Source: Flectonema sp. DT1601 (taxonomy: Eukaryota > Euglenozoa > Diplonemea > Diplonemida > Diplonemidae). Taken from it: a stretch of DNA of 64,000 bases. Below are positions 49,044 through 59,841 of this stretch, piece by piece. The stretch lies in NCBI GenBank assembly GCA_964019425.1, contig OZ025787.1, forward strand, positions 620,001-684,000. Direction: 5' to 3'. How positions within the stretch are numbered: position 1 is the stretch's first letter; every line of letters begins with the position of its first letter. The position numbers and the translations under genes were made by a program. The notes under the pieces are model-generated. The model saw only the letters and a list, made by a program, of their open reading frames with translations, had not been told where the DNA came from and did no database searches.

Positions 49044-49111
49044 TTAGAGGAAGCAAAAGTCATAACAAGGTTGCTGTAGGTGAACCTGCAGCAGATTATT
49101 ACCAAAGTCCT
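49044..49111 (+). pseudogene. Fossil of the SSU (18S) rRNA 3' end
   Basis: The block TTAGAGGAAGC, AAAAGTCATAACAAGG, TTGCTGTAGGTGAACCTGCA and GCAGATTATTA lines up with the universal 3' end of eukaryotic SSU rRNA (GTCGTAACAAGG...GTAGGTGAACCTGC..GGATCATTA). The closing helix is GCTG/CAGC. Differences such as GTCATAAC for GTCGTAAC and AGATTATTA for GGATCATTA, and the lack of any further rRNA upstream or downstream, indicate a dead fragment and not a working rDNA unit. Confidence 0.7.
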
Positions 49112-50455
49112 TAAAATTATTCTGGCAATCCATGCTGCGACCTCGAAACCGGCTGCTGCTTGAGTTACGAAGCATGGATTAACATCCCATTCTTTGTGTC
49201 TTTTTTACAATTTTCCTTTTTCCCTCCCTCATTTCTGTTACTCTTTTAGTAGCGTGTTATATGGGCTCCGCTATATTGATTCTTTGTAACTGCTAACATT
49301 CGGCGCATTGTTCGATTTACTAAAATGTTATTACCTTTCTGACAGCACGTATTTTGTTTTGTTAGGCAGTACAAGTAACTTTTATTTTCGTTCCCTTTTT
49401 TTCCCCCCTTCGAACTATTTGAAAAATGAAAAAAGGTAAGTCTACACAACAAGTTAAATAATCTACAAAACCTTTTTTTTCATTTTATTTTCTTCCTCTC
49501 CTTTTTATTCCCTACCCTCAAGTTTTAAAAAGCCCCGCTGTTCAGCATGGAGCAGATAACGGAGAAAGTAATACACAACATGAAAAAATGAATTCCGTTC
49601 CCTCTTGTTCTCTTGGTCTAATATCAATTTTAAATTGAAGTTGAAATTGGGTTTTTCTAAAATTTATCTTTCCCACAAGGTAACACCAACAGCATGATCT
49701 GTATTCTCGTTGCTTTTATTACTCTATGCTTCCGTTAATGCTACTCAATCAGACTGATGAAGCCTGCTCTTTTCATTCAGATTTAAAGAAATGTACGAAG
49801 GCTTCGACCGTGTTTGAAGAATGTTTGTGCCTCGTTGGCCATTTGATCAGATTTTTGAACCATTGTCTCAAGCTTATCATGTCTCCCCGGTGGCTGTAGG
49901 CTTTTTTATTTACTGTAACTACAAATAACATGGATGGCATACAAAAAAAAAAGCTCATCTATCTTCGGTGAGTCGGCCAGCAGTCACAAACGGACATTGA
50001 AAGCGCGGATAATTGTTGTTGCTGTGGAAACCTTGCTCTGCTGAAGAGGGAGTTGAAATTTTCCCCACCTGCATTCTGATTCAAGTTGTCTTCGAGAGTA
50101 CTTGAATCAGAATACTTGCTTTTGTCAAAAAGCTACTTATTCCTCCAGCTCATACGTCCTTCTCATCTTTTCTGGAGACTGGACCGCTGGTGAACGCGCA
50201 AACAGAACAAATCTTTTCTTTTGTTCTTCGTTAAAACTACTTTGAGACACGGTCTTCCGCTAATCATCGCACGAACAGAACATATCTTTTCTTGTTCTCG
50301 TTTAAACATTACCTGCAAACAGAGCATATCTTTTTTTTGTTCTTGTTAAAACTCTATTTTAACAAAGCTTGCGAATCAGCCTGCGGGGGAGGAGGGGCGG
50401 CTGGGGGTAGCGACGGGACCCACGCCGGAACTGGCAAGCCTGAAGTGCGAGGGAG
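49112..50455. other. Gene-free stretch with a perfect inverted repeat and small direct repeats
   Basis: No coding gene is supported. Two structures stand out. One is a perfect 14-bp inverted repeat, ATTCTGATTCAAGT at 50,073-50,086 and its complement at 50,100-50,113, with a 13-nt loop. The other is three imperfect copies of an ACAGARCATATCTTTTTTGTTC-like element at about 50,200, 50,275 and 50,320. The last 80 bp (50,380-50,455) switch to GC-rich sequence next to the retroelement. Confidence 0.6.
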
Positions 50456-50461
50456 TAATTA

Positions 50462-50620
50462 GCCTTCCTATACTGTATGCACCTGGGAAAGAGAAGTATA
50501 CCTAATTGAATGAACATGCAGTTAACAAGTCTGAGATCACAAAGAAGAATCTACACTGTGGTGCAGATTACTTCTGCGTAGGGGTTGTACCGGGCCGTTT
50601 CGATTCGACGGGACACCGGC
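50462..50620. repeat. Terminal repeat B2 (159 bp)
   Basis: From GCCTTCCTATACTG to GGGACACCGGC. It is nearly identical to 50,906-51,064, and to a third copy split by the Penelope-like insertion (55,683-55,746 plus 59,857-59,951). Confidence 0.9.
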
Positions 50621-50638
50621 GGGGGAAGGGTGGGTGGG

Positions 50639-50901
50639 ACTTAATTTAAATATAAGTTTTCTTGTGATGAAGACAGGGGTGTGAGAACTGATAAAGGGAT
50701 AGAAATATTTGATATCGTCAGAAAACTAATAGAGACATTGACCTATATAAATAAATAAGGAACGGCGATTATGTGGCTACATAGCTCAATTGATAGAACG
50801 CCGGTCTGAAATAATGGCGGTCGAGGGTTCAAAACCCGCTGACGGCGGTTTTTGTTTGGTGCTCAGTTTCGGTGGCAAATTACCTAAATGGAATTTTGAT
50901 A
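50639..50901. repeat. Terminal repeat A2, carrying a tRNA-like sequence
   Basis: It matches 55,230-55,528 except for an AT-rich insertion of about 35 nt in the latter (near 55,350-55,385). It contains the tRNA-Phe-like block at 50,775-50,846. Confidence 0.9.
50775..50846 (+). tRNA. tRNA-Phe-like sequence (degenerate) in A2
   Basis: About 72 nt with a pol III A box (TAGCTCAATTGATAG) and a perfect B box (GGTTCAAAACC). The anticodon arm reads CCGGT-CTGAAAT-AATGG, giving loop anticodon GAA (Phe), but its stem has two non-pairs and the acceptor stem (GGCTACA/TGACGGC) pairs poorly. It is best seen as a tRNA-derived promoter-like remnant, not a working tRNA gene. Confidence 0.5.
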
Positions 50902-50905
50902 ATTA

Positions 50906-51064
50906 GCCTTCCTATACTGTATGCACCTGGGAAAGAGAAGTATACTTAATTGAATGAACATGCAGTTAACAAGTCTGAGATCACAAAGAAGAATCTACAC
51001 TGTGGTGCAGATTACTTCTGCGTAGGGGTTGTACCGGGCCGTTTCGATTCGACGGGACACCGGC
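50906..51064. repeat. Terminal repeat B1 (159 bp)
   Basis: It matches 50,462-50,620 with about one difference (TATACTTAATT versus TATACCTAATT). It joins the A2 repeat directly on its left and the fossil's coding body on its right. Confidence 0.9.
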
Positions 51065-51079
51065 ACCACCACCACCACG

Positions 51080-52220
51080 CGAGTTAAAGAACGACCCCAA
51101 CGCTTGTTCAACCTTCGCTCTCGTTCCGTGTGAGACTTCCTCTCGAGAAGGAATGTCTGCTGGGTTTAGCTTCGTGCTTACCCAGGCAAGGGAGTAGGAA
51201 CATTTCAAAACTAAAAGGCATTCAATCGCAGTTATCAAACACCTGTTGAGACTGTGTGAGCGAACACACATCTTCTTCCTAAAAGCACCACAAACTGTAG
51301 TGTTGTCAACCCAGATGGAAAGGTGGTCGGCCTTTGAGTGTCTGTCCAAGAGCGTCCGCTTCAAGGATATTTATATGTCGGTCTTCACCAGCAGGCCATG
51401 CCGCACCAAGAATTTCCAGCTCACCTGTTTTCCAAACGATGACACCTCCCCATCCCTGCAATGAGGCATCTACAAACACTTCGGCAGTCCTCCCCTCTTT
51501 CTGCTCAGGCATAATTATTCTCTCCTTCTGCACAGCACCGATCCACATTTCTAATTCCCTCCTTACTGAACGGGGCAATTTTAGTACCTGCTGTACTTGT
51601 AGGGTCCCCTTGTTCAAGTAATTTGTGACCCTGCGAAGATACTTCAAGCTAAACCAGTACTTCCCAGGTGGAACTCCAACAATGGAGCTGGCATGCAACA
51701 GGCGACCTCCTAAGGACTCCAACTCCGATGCAGTCAATGAATCAAGGTTGGTGTTCTTGATTTTTCTCCCAATCTTGGTCCCCAAGCTCACCCTGTCCGT
51801 ATGGTGATCAAAGGTGACCCCCAAGAACTCATACTCCGGAGAGAGATCCACAGTATCACTTGGTTTCCATGTGATGTTTGCCATTCTGGCAAAGGAGTCC
51901 ATCCTCTCAGCTGCGCATTTAACCTTCTCCTTGGGACCAAATAACCTAATGTTATCGATCCACCAGTGAATCCAACGGCATCCTGCAGGGACTTCAAGAC
52001 TGGATTCTACCAGGTCTGCATACCTGAGGAGTCAACTTCACTCTTCAGTTTCTCTGATTCGGCTGGGAAGGTTTATTCTTTGACTCGACTTCCGATGGGT
52101 CATGTGTGTGCCCCAGAATTGATGAACACCATCGCTGCAGTAGTTGCTGGTGACCCGCTGTTCGTTAAGAAAGAATTTGCGGAGGAGGAAACCTCCGAAT
52201 GTACAGCATCCAGGTAACAA
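51080..52220 (-). other. Reverse transcriptase/RNase H remains of the DIRS/Ngaro-like fossil
   Basis: RT C-terminal signature (YEFLGVTFDH, then a LGGRLLHASSIVGV region) and an RNase H core (FVDASLQGWGGVIVW then INILEADAL) are readable. This is the most damaged part of the element. Confidence 0.7.
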
Positions 52221-52700
52221 GAAATGTGCTGCAGTGGAACGAATGGTTCATATCCCCCAGACGAGATCAGTTCGTTCTGCTCTTTTGTCCAGAGGATGAA
52301 CCGCTGTCTGTTCCCCGTCTCCCTCTCCTCTCATACACTGTAAATGGTACATTCCGAGACAGCGGTACAGAATCACTCGGCACTGCAATACCACACTCAA
52401 CCAATTCTCTTGCATGTTTCTCTGCCAACTTCGAAGTTGCCCTCTTCGAGAGCCGTGCATTGACAGAAGAATCCCTAGGAAAGAAGGTGAGGTTCCAAAC
52501 ATAATCAAACCTCTTCAGGACCGATGGCAACATCCTCCCCCTTACAGCTGAAACATCCATCTTAGGTGTAGGGGCCACATGTAGTGGTGAAGATATCTCC
52601 TCCTTCGTTATGGGGATGCGCGTGCTCTTTGTTCTGTGCGTGAACTGCGCTGCTACGCCCCGCATCACATCCCGTTCACTCGCATTCTTTGATCTATCAA

Positions 52701-53915
52701 CTACAGGAAACAGGTGACATCCCCTGTCTTTAACGCCCTCGCCATTGCAATTGGGTTTCCGCCGTACCTCAGCGTGGTGTCTGAAAGGGCCGACACTCCT
52801 GCATGCTTGGCCAGCCTGCTTATCAGCCCTTCTGTGAGTCCTTGCTGCTCTTGGTCCGATGCCAGAACCTCCAACAGATGACTTATCGCACCTCTTTTTA
52901 TTGAGTGGGCGGTGTATCTTTTCATCCTGCCGTCCTGCTGGAACGTTTTCACTAATTTTGACGTGTCCCACGGGTGTAGTTTTTTGAACTCCCCCATCGC
53001 ATCCAGCAAGATCTTTATCTCTTCTGTGTGATTCCCCTTTATCACCGTCCATCTGCTTGGCGAGTAAGGGTTTGCCCTCCTTCCCTTCGGCGTGCGGAAC
53101 CAATCTATAATAATCTCTGACGGACTTACAGAGATGAACTGGTCCCTTGAGAGCGCTGCGGTCTCGCCCCATCTTGATGCAGTCTTCCAGCACACTAGCA
53201 TTGCCAAGTGGGTCTTTAAGTCTTGCCCCCTTGCCCAATCCACCAGGTCGAAACTTGTCATTGGCGTTGCCTGTTCCAGCGGTATTGCCGCCCCGTTCGC
53301 CCTCAGTGCTGCAGCCAAGCTCAACAGCGGTCCGTTTTCTATTCCGATCCTCCCCATCACTGCAGACAGACTCTTTGCATAAGAGAGAAGCCCTTGCACT
53401 GCCACACCTGTCGCCATCACGAACAGAACAGCCGAGCTTGCGTTTGCTGGTTTCTCCTTTTCCCTTGCCCAGGCCCGAAATCTTCTCCACAGATTCCGCC
53501 TGCTTGCTGTTGTCTTTGAGGCCCACATCTTCTCCAGTGTTTCTTGAAGCTTTTCTGTCGCCTCCATGTATGTGACGGAATCCTCGGCATGCCGCCTCTT
53601 CGTCCCCTCTGGGCATCCCTCCATCATGTCCAACAGGATCTTCCCAACCACATTTCCTTCTAATCCTTCTGAGGGCATTGTTTCCGTTGAATCTGCGATC
53701 TCTTCTGTTCCAACTGAGCTTATTTTCATCTCCCTTCCGCTGGGGAATCCTCGGACTGCGGATTTTACAATGTTGTCCGGGTCTTGAACGATTAAACTTA
53801 CAGATCCTCCTAACCTTGCTTTTAGTCGGCTGCTCCTCAACACCTGTCTTGAGTGCTTCTGCATAAGTCTTGCGGGCTTTCTCAACTTTAACTTTGGCAA
53901 TGGGGATGTTTCCAA
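52701..53915 (-). other. Tyrosine recombinase part of the DIRS/Ngaro-like fossil
   Basis: About 400 residues. It carries the family's R...HxxR...Y pattern: TASRWGETAALS (Arg I), HSIKRGA (His and Arg II) and TLRYGG (Tyr). Such recombinases integrate circular DNA intermediates without a DDE integrase, which explains the lack of a target-site duplication. Confidence 0.8.
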
Positions 53916-53984
53916 TACTTGCGTGTCTAACCTTCGTTTTAGGAACGTTGGTTTTGTTGTTACTTGCAGGGTCCGGTCGGCTGG

Positions 53985-55223
53985 TCACTTCGCGAACCCT
54001 CTCCCGTTTCCCGACGATGGATACGTAGAGACAAACGATCTCCCCCCTTTCCGTTTCGGTTGTTGCATCTTCGCATTTCTATTTCTCTTCGCTATTGCGT
54101 TTGCTTTCTCCAGAGGGTCCTCCGATGCAACTTCTAAGATCATCTCCAACTCTGATCTCTTCGTACCATCCTTGCAAAAGTAATACTGCATCCGCAGTTG
54201 CTCCAACAGCTCGTTCCCCAACTCCACAAAGTGCGGGTTCTCCTCCCACCCTTCAACGTACTCCAAACCGAGAACGAAGTTCTTCAACTGCCTGAAGAAG
54301 CCAAGTAGCTGGCCCCCACCAACCTTGTACTCCAGACCGTTCACATATCGCTCCCTGATCCCATGGATCAGTGCCTCGGTCTTTCCTGACTTCATAACGG
54401 ATGCCCACTTTGTTACATCCCTGCCTGCAGACGGATCAGTCACCTCCCGTGTCATCGCTTCGTTCGACCCCGGTGCTGGTAGTTGCTGTGCTGCTCCCCC
54501 GACTACTGGAACTTGTTGAGCCGTAGTCAACCCGTTCTTCAGATCTGCTATTTCTTGTAATATTTTTTGGATCACTTCCGCATTCTGCTTTTGCTGATCT
54601 CTCTGCTGTTGTGTGATTTGCTGGATAACGCTAGCTTGTTGTTGTTGTTGTTGGGCCTGTTGTTCTCTGAAGGCCTCCCACATGCCTCCGATGTTCTCGG
54701 CTTTTTCAGTGGCCTCCCCAACCCTTCTCCTCACTGATTGGCTCTCCCTCTGATACTGGCTAAACGCCGTCTGCGTTTCGCTTCTCAGCGAGTCGAACCC
54801 CTGCTTGGTATCACTTCTCAGTGTGTCTGTGCTCTGCTGCAGCGATCCCATCGCATCCGCCTCGTCGTGCGTCACCAGCCTATCCGACCCCCCCTTAGAT
54901 ATCCGCTCGCTCATCCGGGCGGCGCTCTGGTTGACCAACTGCAGGCGGCTCCTTGATAACACACCAAGTATTACTAGACACTTATTCATCGAAAGTGTCT
55001 TGGCCGCATCATTGGAGATCCCGAGACACATGGCCAGTGTGCCTTGGATCAACCTTCTTGTCTCCTTGTCGGATCTCAATGTACTTAAGTCGATGCTAAA
55101 GGGGATGCTTGCAACCAGCTCGTCCAGATTGATATTATCGAGCTTCTTTGGTGGTTCCTCACCCATCTGCGCCTTCCAAGTCTCAATTAAGAACTCAGGG
55201 AACTCAAAATTTACACGAGTCAT
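53985..55223 (-). other. Gag-like part of the DIRS/Ngaro-like fossil
   Basis: About 410 residues with a Gln-rich coiled-coil-like middle (many QQQ runs) and no recognised enzyme motif. It is called Gag-like only from its position ahead of the recombinase. Confidence 0.5.
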
Positions 55224-55229
55224 TATTTA

Positions 55230-55528
55230 ACTTAATTTAAATATAAGTTTTCTTGTGATGAAGACAGGGGTGTGAGAACTGATAAAGGGATAGAAATATT
55301 TGATATCGTCAGAAAACTAATAGAGACATTGACCTATATAAATAAATAAAGGAACGTTTTTTATTTATTTAATAAATAAATAAAAGGAACGGCGATTATG
55401 TGGCTACATAGCTCAATTGATAGAACGCCGGTCTGAAATAATGGCGGTCGAGGGTTCAAAACCCGCTGACGGCGGTTTTTGTTTGGTGCTCAGTTTCGGT
55501 GGCAAATTACCTAAATGGAATTTTGATA
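55230..55528. repeat. Terminal repeat A1, carrying a tRNA-like sequence
   Basis: Upstream terminal repeat of the minus-strand retroelement. The tRNA-like block is at 55,402-55,473. To the right the sequence runs straight into the OTU fragment, with which the A2 copy is not continuous. Confidence 0.85.
55402..55473 (+). tRNA. tRNA-Phe-like sequence (degenerate) in A1
   Basis: Identical copy of the block at 50,775-50,846, with the same A and B boxes, GAA anticodon position and weak stems. It lies antisense to the retroelement's coding direction. Confidence 0.5.
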
Positions 55529-55682
55529 TTCCGGGTGATTGGGATGGGAATTGCCTGTTCAGGAGTGTGTGCCAACCCCTGGGGACGCCAGAGGGGTGGA
55601 AGGGCAGACATGGAGAGCTCCGCAGGAGAACGGCAGGGTACCTGACAATTTGCAGGTTTGCGGGCGTTAGAAGAGGATGGTG
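55520..55682 (+). pseudogene. Fragment of an OTU-type cysteine protease
   Basis: The + strand frame reads IPGDWDGNCLFRSVCQPL, then GRHGELRRRTAGYL. GDxDGNCLFRS is the OTU-family active-site block (Asp41 and Cys46 of the frame starting at 55,417), and H-x-E-L-R-x-x-x-x-Y-L matches the following helix. The His-containing C-terminal half is missing; the frame runs into the B-type repeat at 55,683. OTU domains are deubiquitinases and are carried by many eukaryotic retroelements and viruses, so this is probably a transposon-borne remnant. Confidence 0.65.
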
Positions 55683-55746
55683 GCCTTCCTATACTGTATG
55701 CACCTGGGAAAGAGAAGTATACTTAATTGAATGAACATGCAGTTAA
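55683..55746. repeat. Third B-type repeat, left part (interrupted)
   Basis: From GCCTTCCTATACTG to ATGCAGTTAA, then broken by the Penelope-like insertion. It resumes at 59,857-59,951. The last 15 bases (55,732-55,746) are the target duplication. Confidence 0.9.
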
Positions 55747-58700
55747 TATCATTAATTTTAGAACAGAAAAGTGAGAATAAGAAAAGTAGAGATCAATAAA
55801 AGAAAAGTATTCATTTCTGCAGTTTCCTAACATCAAAGGGTAATAGAATATGTAGTTTCAGGCCTTAATCTTATACTACTTGTCCCTTTTTAGGCCTTCA
55901 TCAGTAAGTTCTAAGGGACTTCATTCTATGTTGAAGTTGCTATCGTTCAAAGATAAAAATCCATCGGAGCTCGCCAGGATAGGGCTAGCAATGTTTATTT
56001 GCTTTTGCTCAATTTGAATTTTTGACGTCTGATCGTTTCACTATTACAGTCGAGTTAATGGATGAGTCGTCATCCAATTTGCGTTTTACTTTATCTTCGC
56101 ATATCATCAAAGGTCCTATATTCGCTGGTGTCATCGTAACATCCATATCAGTCTGAGCTTTTAATGGTATCATATGGAAACTATACTCTGTAGTTCGGTA
56201 CATCTTGTCAAAATGATCGAAAGGGAGTCTTAAATCTTTTGTGCCTTTAAGAATGTCTCGGATGATCATGGACTCAAATGAGACTAGCGCAACAATAAAG
56301 TGAGTCATCCTTGTTTTCGCTTTATGTAGAATAAGTGCTGCGGCTGCTTCAGGATAATCGAAATCTGCTGGGTTAACGAAGTACTCGATTCTTCTGTTGA
56401 ATTTAGTCATGCAAGCCATGTTAAGTACTTGTAGCGAGAACCAACCATCTGGTGATGGTTTATGCTCTGAGTTGTTCGGTTCTACTTTAAGAGATTCTTC
56501 ATAAAATCGCTGTTGGTAGTTTTGCAGAAAACTGAAGTTAATTCTATCGATATATAAATGATCTGCAATGAAGTTGAGCGCTGCCCATCCGCATTCTCCA
56601 CCGAGAAGACCTTCTCCTGATGTTTGATGTAGGGATGGTGGAAATCGTTTATCCAAGGAATGGCTTGTAGAGCCTGTGTGGTTAATTGTATCCTTTTCGA
56701 TGCTTAATGGGACTTTGTGACTAAACTTCTCAAAAGTAAGGTTGATACGTCGACGCATTGCAGCTGCTGTATTACCATCATCAATGTGAGAGCTAATGAA
56801 GCGGAGGCATGCTGCTCTGATATTGTCAGATTTATAGCCCCGGTTGAGTAATCTATAAGTTACCGCTTCAAGTTCCTGTAAAAAGTCTGCCTGGTTGTTG
56901 CAGATTTTTAGAGCTCGTAAGATCATGGTGGTAAAGATACCTGAACCCATTGATTCTTGAGCTGCGGAATGCTGATGAGTAAACCTTGTTGGCGTAATAT
57001 GCCAACCCCTGGCTTTGTCATTAACACTTAAACGAATCCATCGTTTATTTGTGTTAGTGATCTCTATTCGGATACGAATTCCTATATAAGAGACATCATC
57101 AATATTATTCGAAGTATCAGTGTAATCCATTGAATATAGACTTGCTGGTGGAGGGTCGCAACTCCAGGTGAGGAAGTCGTCGATGTATCTACACGAGTGG
57201 TCATGTTGCCGAGCTAAGTCTAGATTTTTTGCTTCAATTAAAGAATCGATATATGCGGATTCAACTCTATAGCAGTAGAGATTTGCTATATCGCTACTGG
57301 CGTTGCCACCCATTGGAATGCCTATTGTTTGTCTCCAAATATAACCTCTTAATGCAATAAAGGAGGAGTCAATACAGAATTCAAGTAATTTTTGACATTC
57401 TGCAAGCGCAAGAGAAGGGAATCGTGTAGGGTCACTCGATTCAAGACGTAAGATATTTTTGAAACTAAAGGCTTCTTGCAGTGCTTCACTTACTTTAGTT
57501 TTAATAGCGTTGTGTGGTAGGCGGGTGTACATTGTTGTAAAATCAAAAGTCTTAGGGGATAATTTTTTCAAAACCATCAAATTCTGTTTAATCGAACTAG
57601 AGACTTCATCATCTGATTCCACAATCCAGTATCGTTTGAACCGTGAATGCATATCTTTCTCTTTCAATATAGTCATCGCATTTTTAAGGATACTAGAGAG
57701 ATGTTGGTGCGCATATGTTGTTGCTGTTGCAGGTGCAAGATTATGATCCTTATCGTATTGTCGTTGTTCTGCTGTACCCGTGAAGGATGAGACACCAGTA
57801 ATCCATCTCATCCCGATAGCTGATTTGTGTAATTTAATCATTCCATATAGGTGTGGGAGTCGATCAGAGTGGCGGGCATTGATTGAAATGTTCATGTTCT
57901 TGAGGTTGGCTAGTAGAGTTGGTTCGTCTGATGTGATGCGTTCATAAGAATCACTTTGTAGCTGCTCTCGAAGTAAAAGCAAATAATTTATTTTACACAT
58001 GTAACCAATATCGTGCTGTCCTTTGTCAACTTTAAGAAACACAAACTGAGATTGAAGATTCTGAAGTTCAGTCCATGCTTTATTTGATAATGGTGAGTCA
58101 AGAAAGCTTAAGTCTTTACTTAATTTAAGCTGCAATTGTTTAAGAATTGTGTTTTTAAAGATCGATTTAAAGTTATCGCCAACGTTCTTGTATGCGTGAG
58201 TTATATATTCAGTAATATCATTTTCAAGTGATTCTAATGCAGCTGATGGGTGCACTGGGACTCTAAATTTTTGACCTCGTGCGAAGAAGTCTCTTAGTTC
58301 TTCTGAGACTGGTAAATCAATAGCGAGTCCGCAAGAATGGCCGTTGTATTTTAAACTATTCAGTTCTTGAGTACTGCAATTGCAAGTAGATTGAGTCGGG
58401 GAGTCTGAATTGATGCTTGTTGAAGATGCATTTAAGACGATATCACCAACTGTTGTTCCAAGTTTGTTACAGATGCGTGTTCTTTCAAGAGTTCTTAGAC
58501 AAGGACAGGTTGCTTTAACTTCATCACATCTAAGAACAGCGCCAAGACCAATACGATCTAATGCTTTGTGGCCAAGATTCAGTTTCAACCAGTAAGTGTC
58601 CGAATCCTTCTTCTTGTTTTCCCTTCTGAGATTGGCAGGATTTAGTCTTTGCATGAAACAATGCTCCAGCTGTTTTACGCGGGCAGTGTAATGTTCTTGA

Positions 58701-59841
58701 AAAAAGTTACTTCTAAGAAACTGCAAGACTTTTGTAGTGGAGCGTGTCTGCCAACGCGAGAAGTCGTATTCAACGAATTCTTCGTCAGTAAGCTTAAACA
58801 AATAGTTAAGCTTTGACGGGATCCATTTTTTATCCGTTGCGACTTGAAAAGAAACACCTGTTTCTAGTGTTATTGTTGTTGGTTGCAATGTATTGGAGGA
58901 CGTTGTGCTGCTCACATTGTAACCGTCATCTGCTACTTCGTTGAAGTTGTAGAAGTTTTCTGTAGCAAGATGTTGTTGTCTTACAGGTGGAGGTTGGCGG
59001 TTGTTTCTTGTGCGATTTCTGTTCGTACTCAATTTTGGTGCATAATAGCCACGCGTATTTAATAGATTTTTAAAGGAATTAATATAATACTGTTCACGTG
59101 GTGCGGCAGCTCTGTAGAAATCCGCTGCGTTGTTGTAATTGCAATCCGGAATCTTTTCTAGCGGCATGGCTAGGAGTGGGAATCTCTGCTTTGCCAGGAA
59201 CTCATAAAGCTTGTTCCCCTGGTAGCTGTTGTCCCTTGAGTGCTTTTTCGCAGCATACCAGTGGGAATGAACTCGCTTCATTGTAGAATTATACGTTTGC
59301 CCTACGTATACTACTTTCTGGTCTGATCTTCTAAAGAGTGCATAAATGACTCCGGGGGTACGCATTCCGGGTTGTCTGCCTCTTATTTTGCGGCGTTGTA
59401 AAATTTTCCTTTGGAAAATATGGCGTTGACGGTTACAGTTACTCTCGTAAACTGACCAATCTATTCCGCCGTTTCGCTGCTTGTTTCTGTGCGCAGCTCC
59501 TTCATTATGCCAATTAAAATGGGCTTGGCTAGAATGCCAGTTTGCGCGGGAACGTCCATGTTGGCGTCGAATTCTATGTTGTGGGTGTTGTGTAAAACTG
59601 TGTCTCACTTCTCTTACTGATGACTTTCTCCATGGATTAGAATTGTAAGAGGGAGGCAATGCTCGTTCAATGATTAGACGCATTTTACCAGCACCTACGG
59701 ATCGAACTGCTGCACTGATTGCAGCAAATGGGAGCTCTTTCCTGTTTTTTTGCTCTATCATAATTTTTAAAGTGCTTCCTGATTGCACTATCTTCCTTAA
59801 CTGGAAGTCTCTTAAAGGTAGCACTCTAAATAGTGCTGTCC
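55747..59841 (-). mobile_element. Penelope-like retroelement, apparently whole, Naiad/Chlamys-type layout
   Basis: 4,095 bp inserted into the third B-type repeat and flanked by a perfect 15-bp target duplication, TGAACATGCAGTTAA (55,732-55,746 and 59,842-59,856). It has one long uninterrupted reading frame, a roughly 260-bp 3' region with a hammerhead-like core, and no LTRs. The endonuclease sits N-terminal to the RT, the permuted order described for the Naiad/Chlamys clade of Penelope-like elements. The 5' end lies inside open reading frame, so slight 5' truncation is possible. Confidence 0.88.
55855..55904 (-). ncRNA. Hammerhead-ribozyme-like core in the Penelope-like 3' region
   Basis: Read on the minus strand: CTGATGA (55,904-55,898), stem II AGGCCT (55,897-55,892), a 26-nt loop, the matching AGGCCT (55,865-55,860), then GAAAC (55,859-55,855). 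This is the invariant CUGAUGA-stem II-GAAA core of the hammerhead. A possible stem III (CTACAT with ATGTTAG about 20 nt on) is imperfect and no clear stem I was found. Penelope-like elements are known to carry hammerheads in their terminal regions, which raises the likelihood. Confidence 0.6.

Larger units (their letters stand above)
50456..55528 (-). mobile_element. Fossil tyrosine-recombinase retroelement (DIRS/Ngaro-like)
   Basis: Coding direction is minus. Parts in order: terminal repeat A1 (about 55,230-55,528), Gag-like region (53,985-55,223), tyrosine recombinase (52,701-53,915), reverse transcriptase/RNase H region (about 51,080-52,220), then B1 (50,906-51,064), A2 (50,639-50,901) and B2 (50,462-50,620). 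This A1-ORFs-B1-A2-B2 arrangement of split direct repeats is that of the Ngaro/PAT branch of DIRS-order elements. The copy is broken, with roughly four or five breaks concentrated in the RT part. The repeats are still very similar to each other, suggesting a moderately young insertion. Confidence 0.75.

Noticed and set aside
50775-50846. A functional tRNA-Phe gene
   Set aside because: Acceptor and anticodon stems pair poorly and the same block recurs in a retroelement repeat, so a tRNA-derived remnant is more likely.
53092-53787. Several plus-strand frames of 70-140 residues
   Set aside because: They lie antisense to the recombinase part of the fossil retroelement and look like shadows.
52267-53988. 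573-residue minus frame beside the recombinase
   Set aside because: Shifted reading of the same DNA; only the 404-residue frame has the recombinase motifs.
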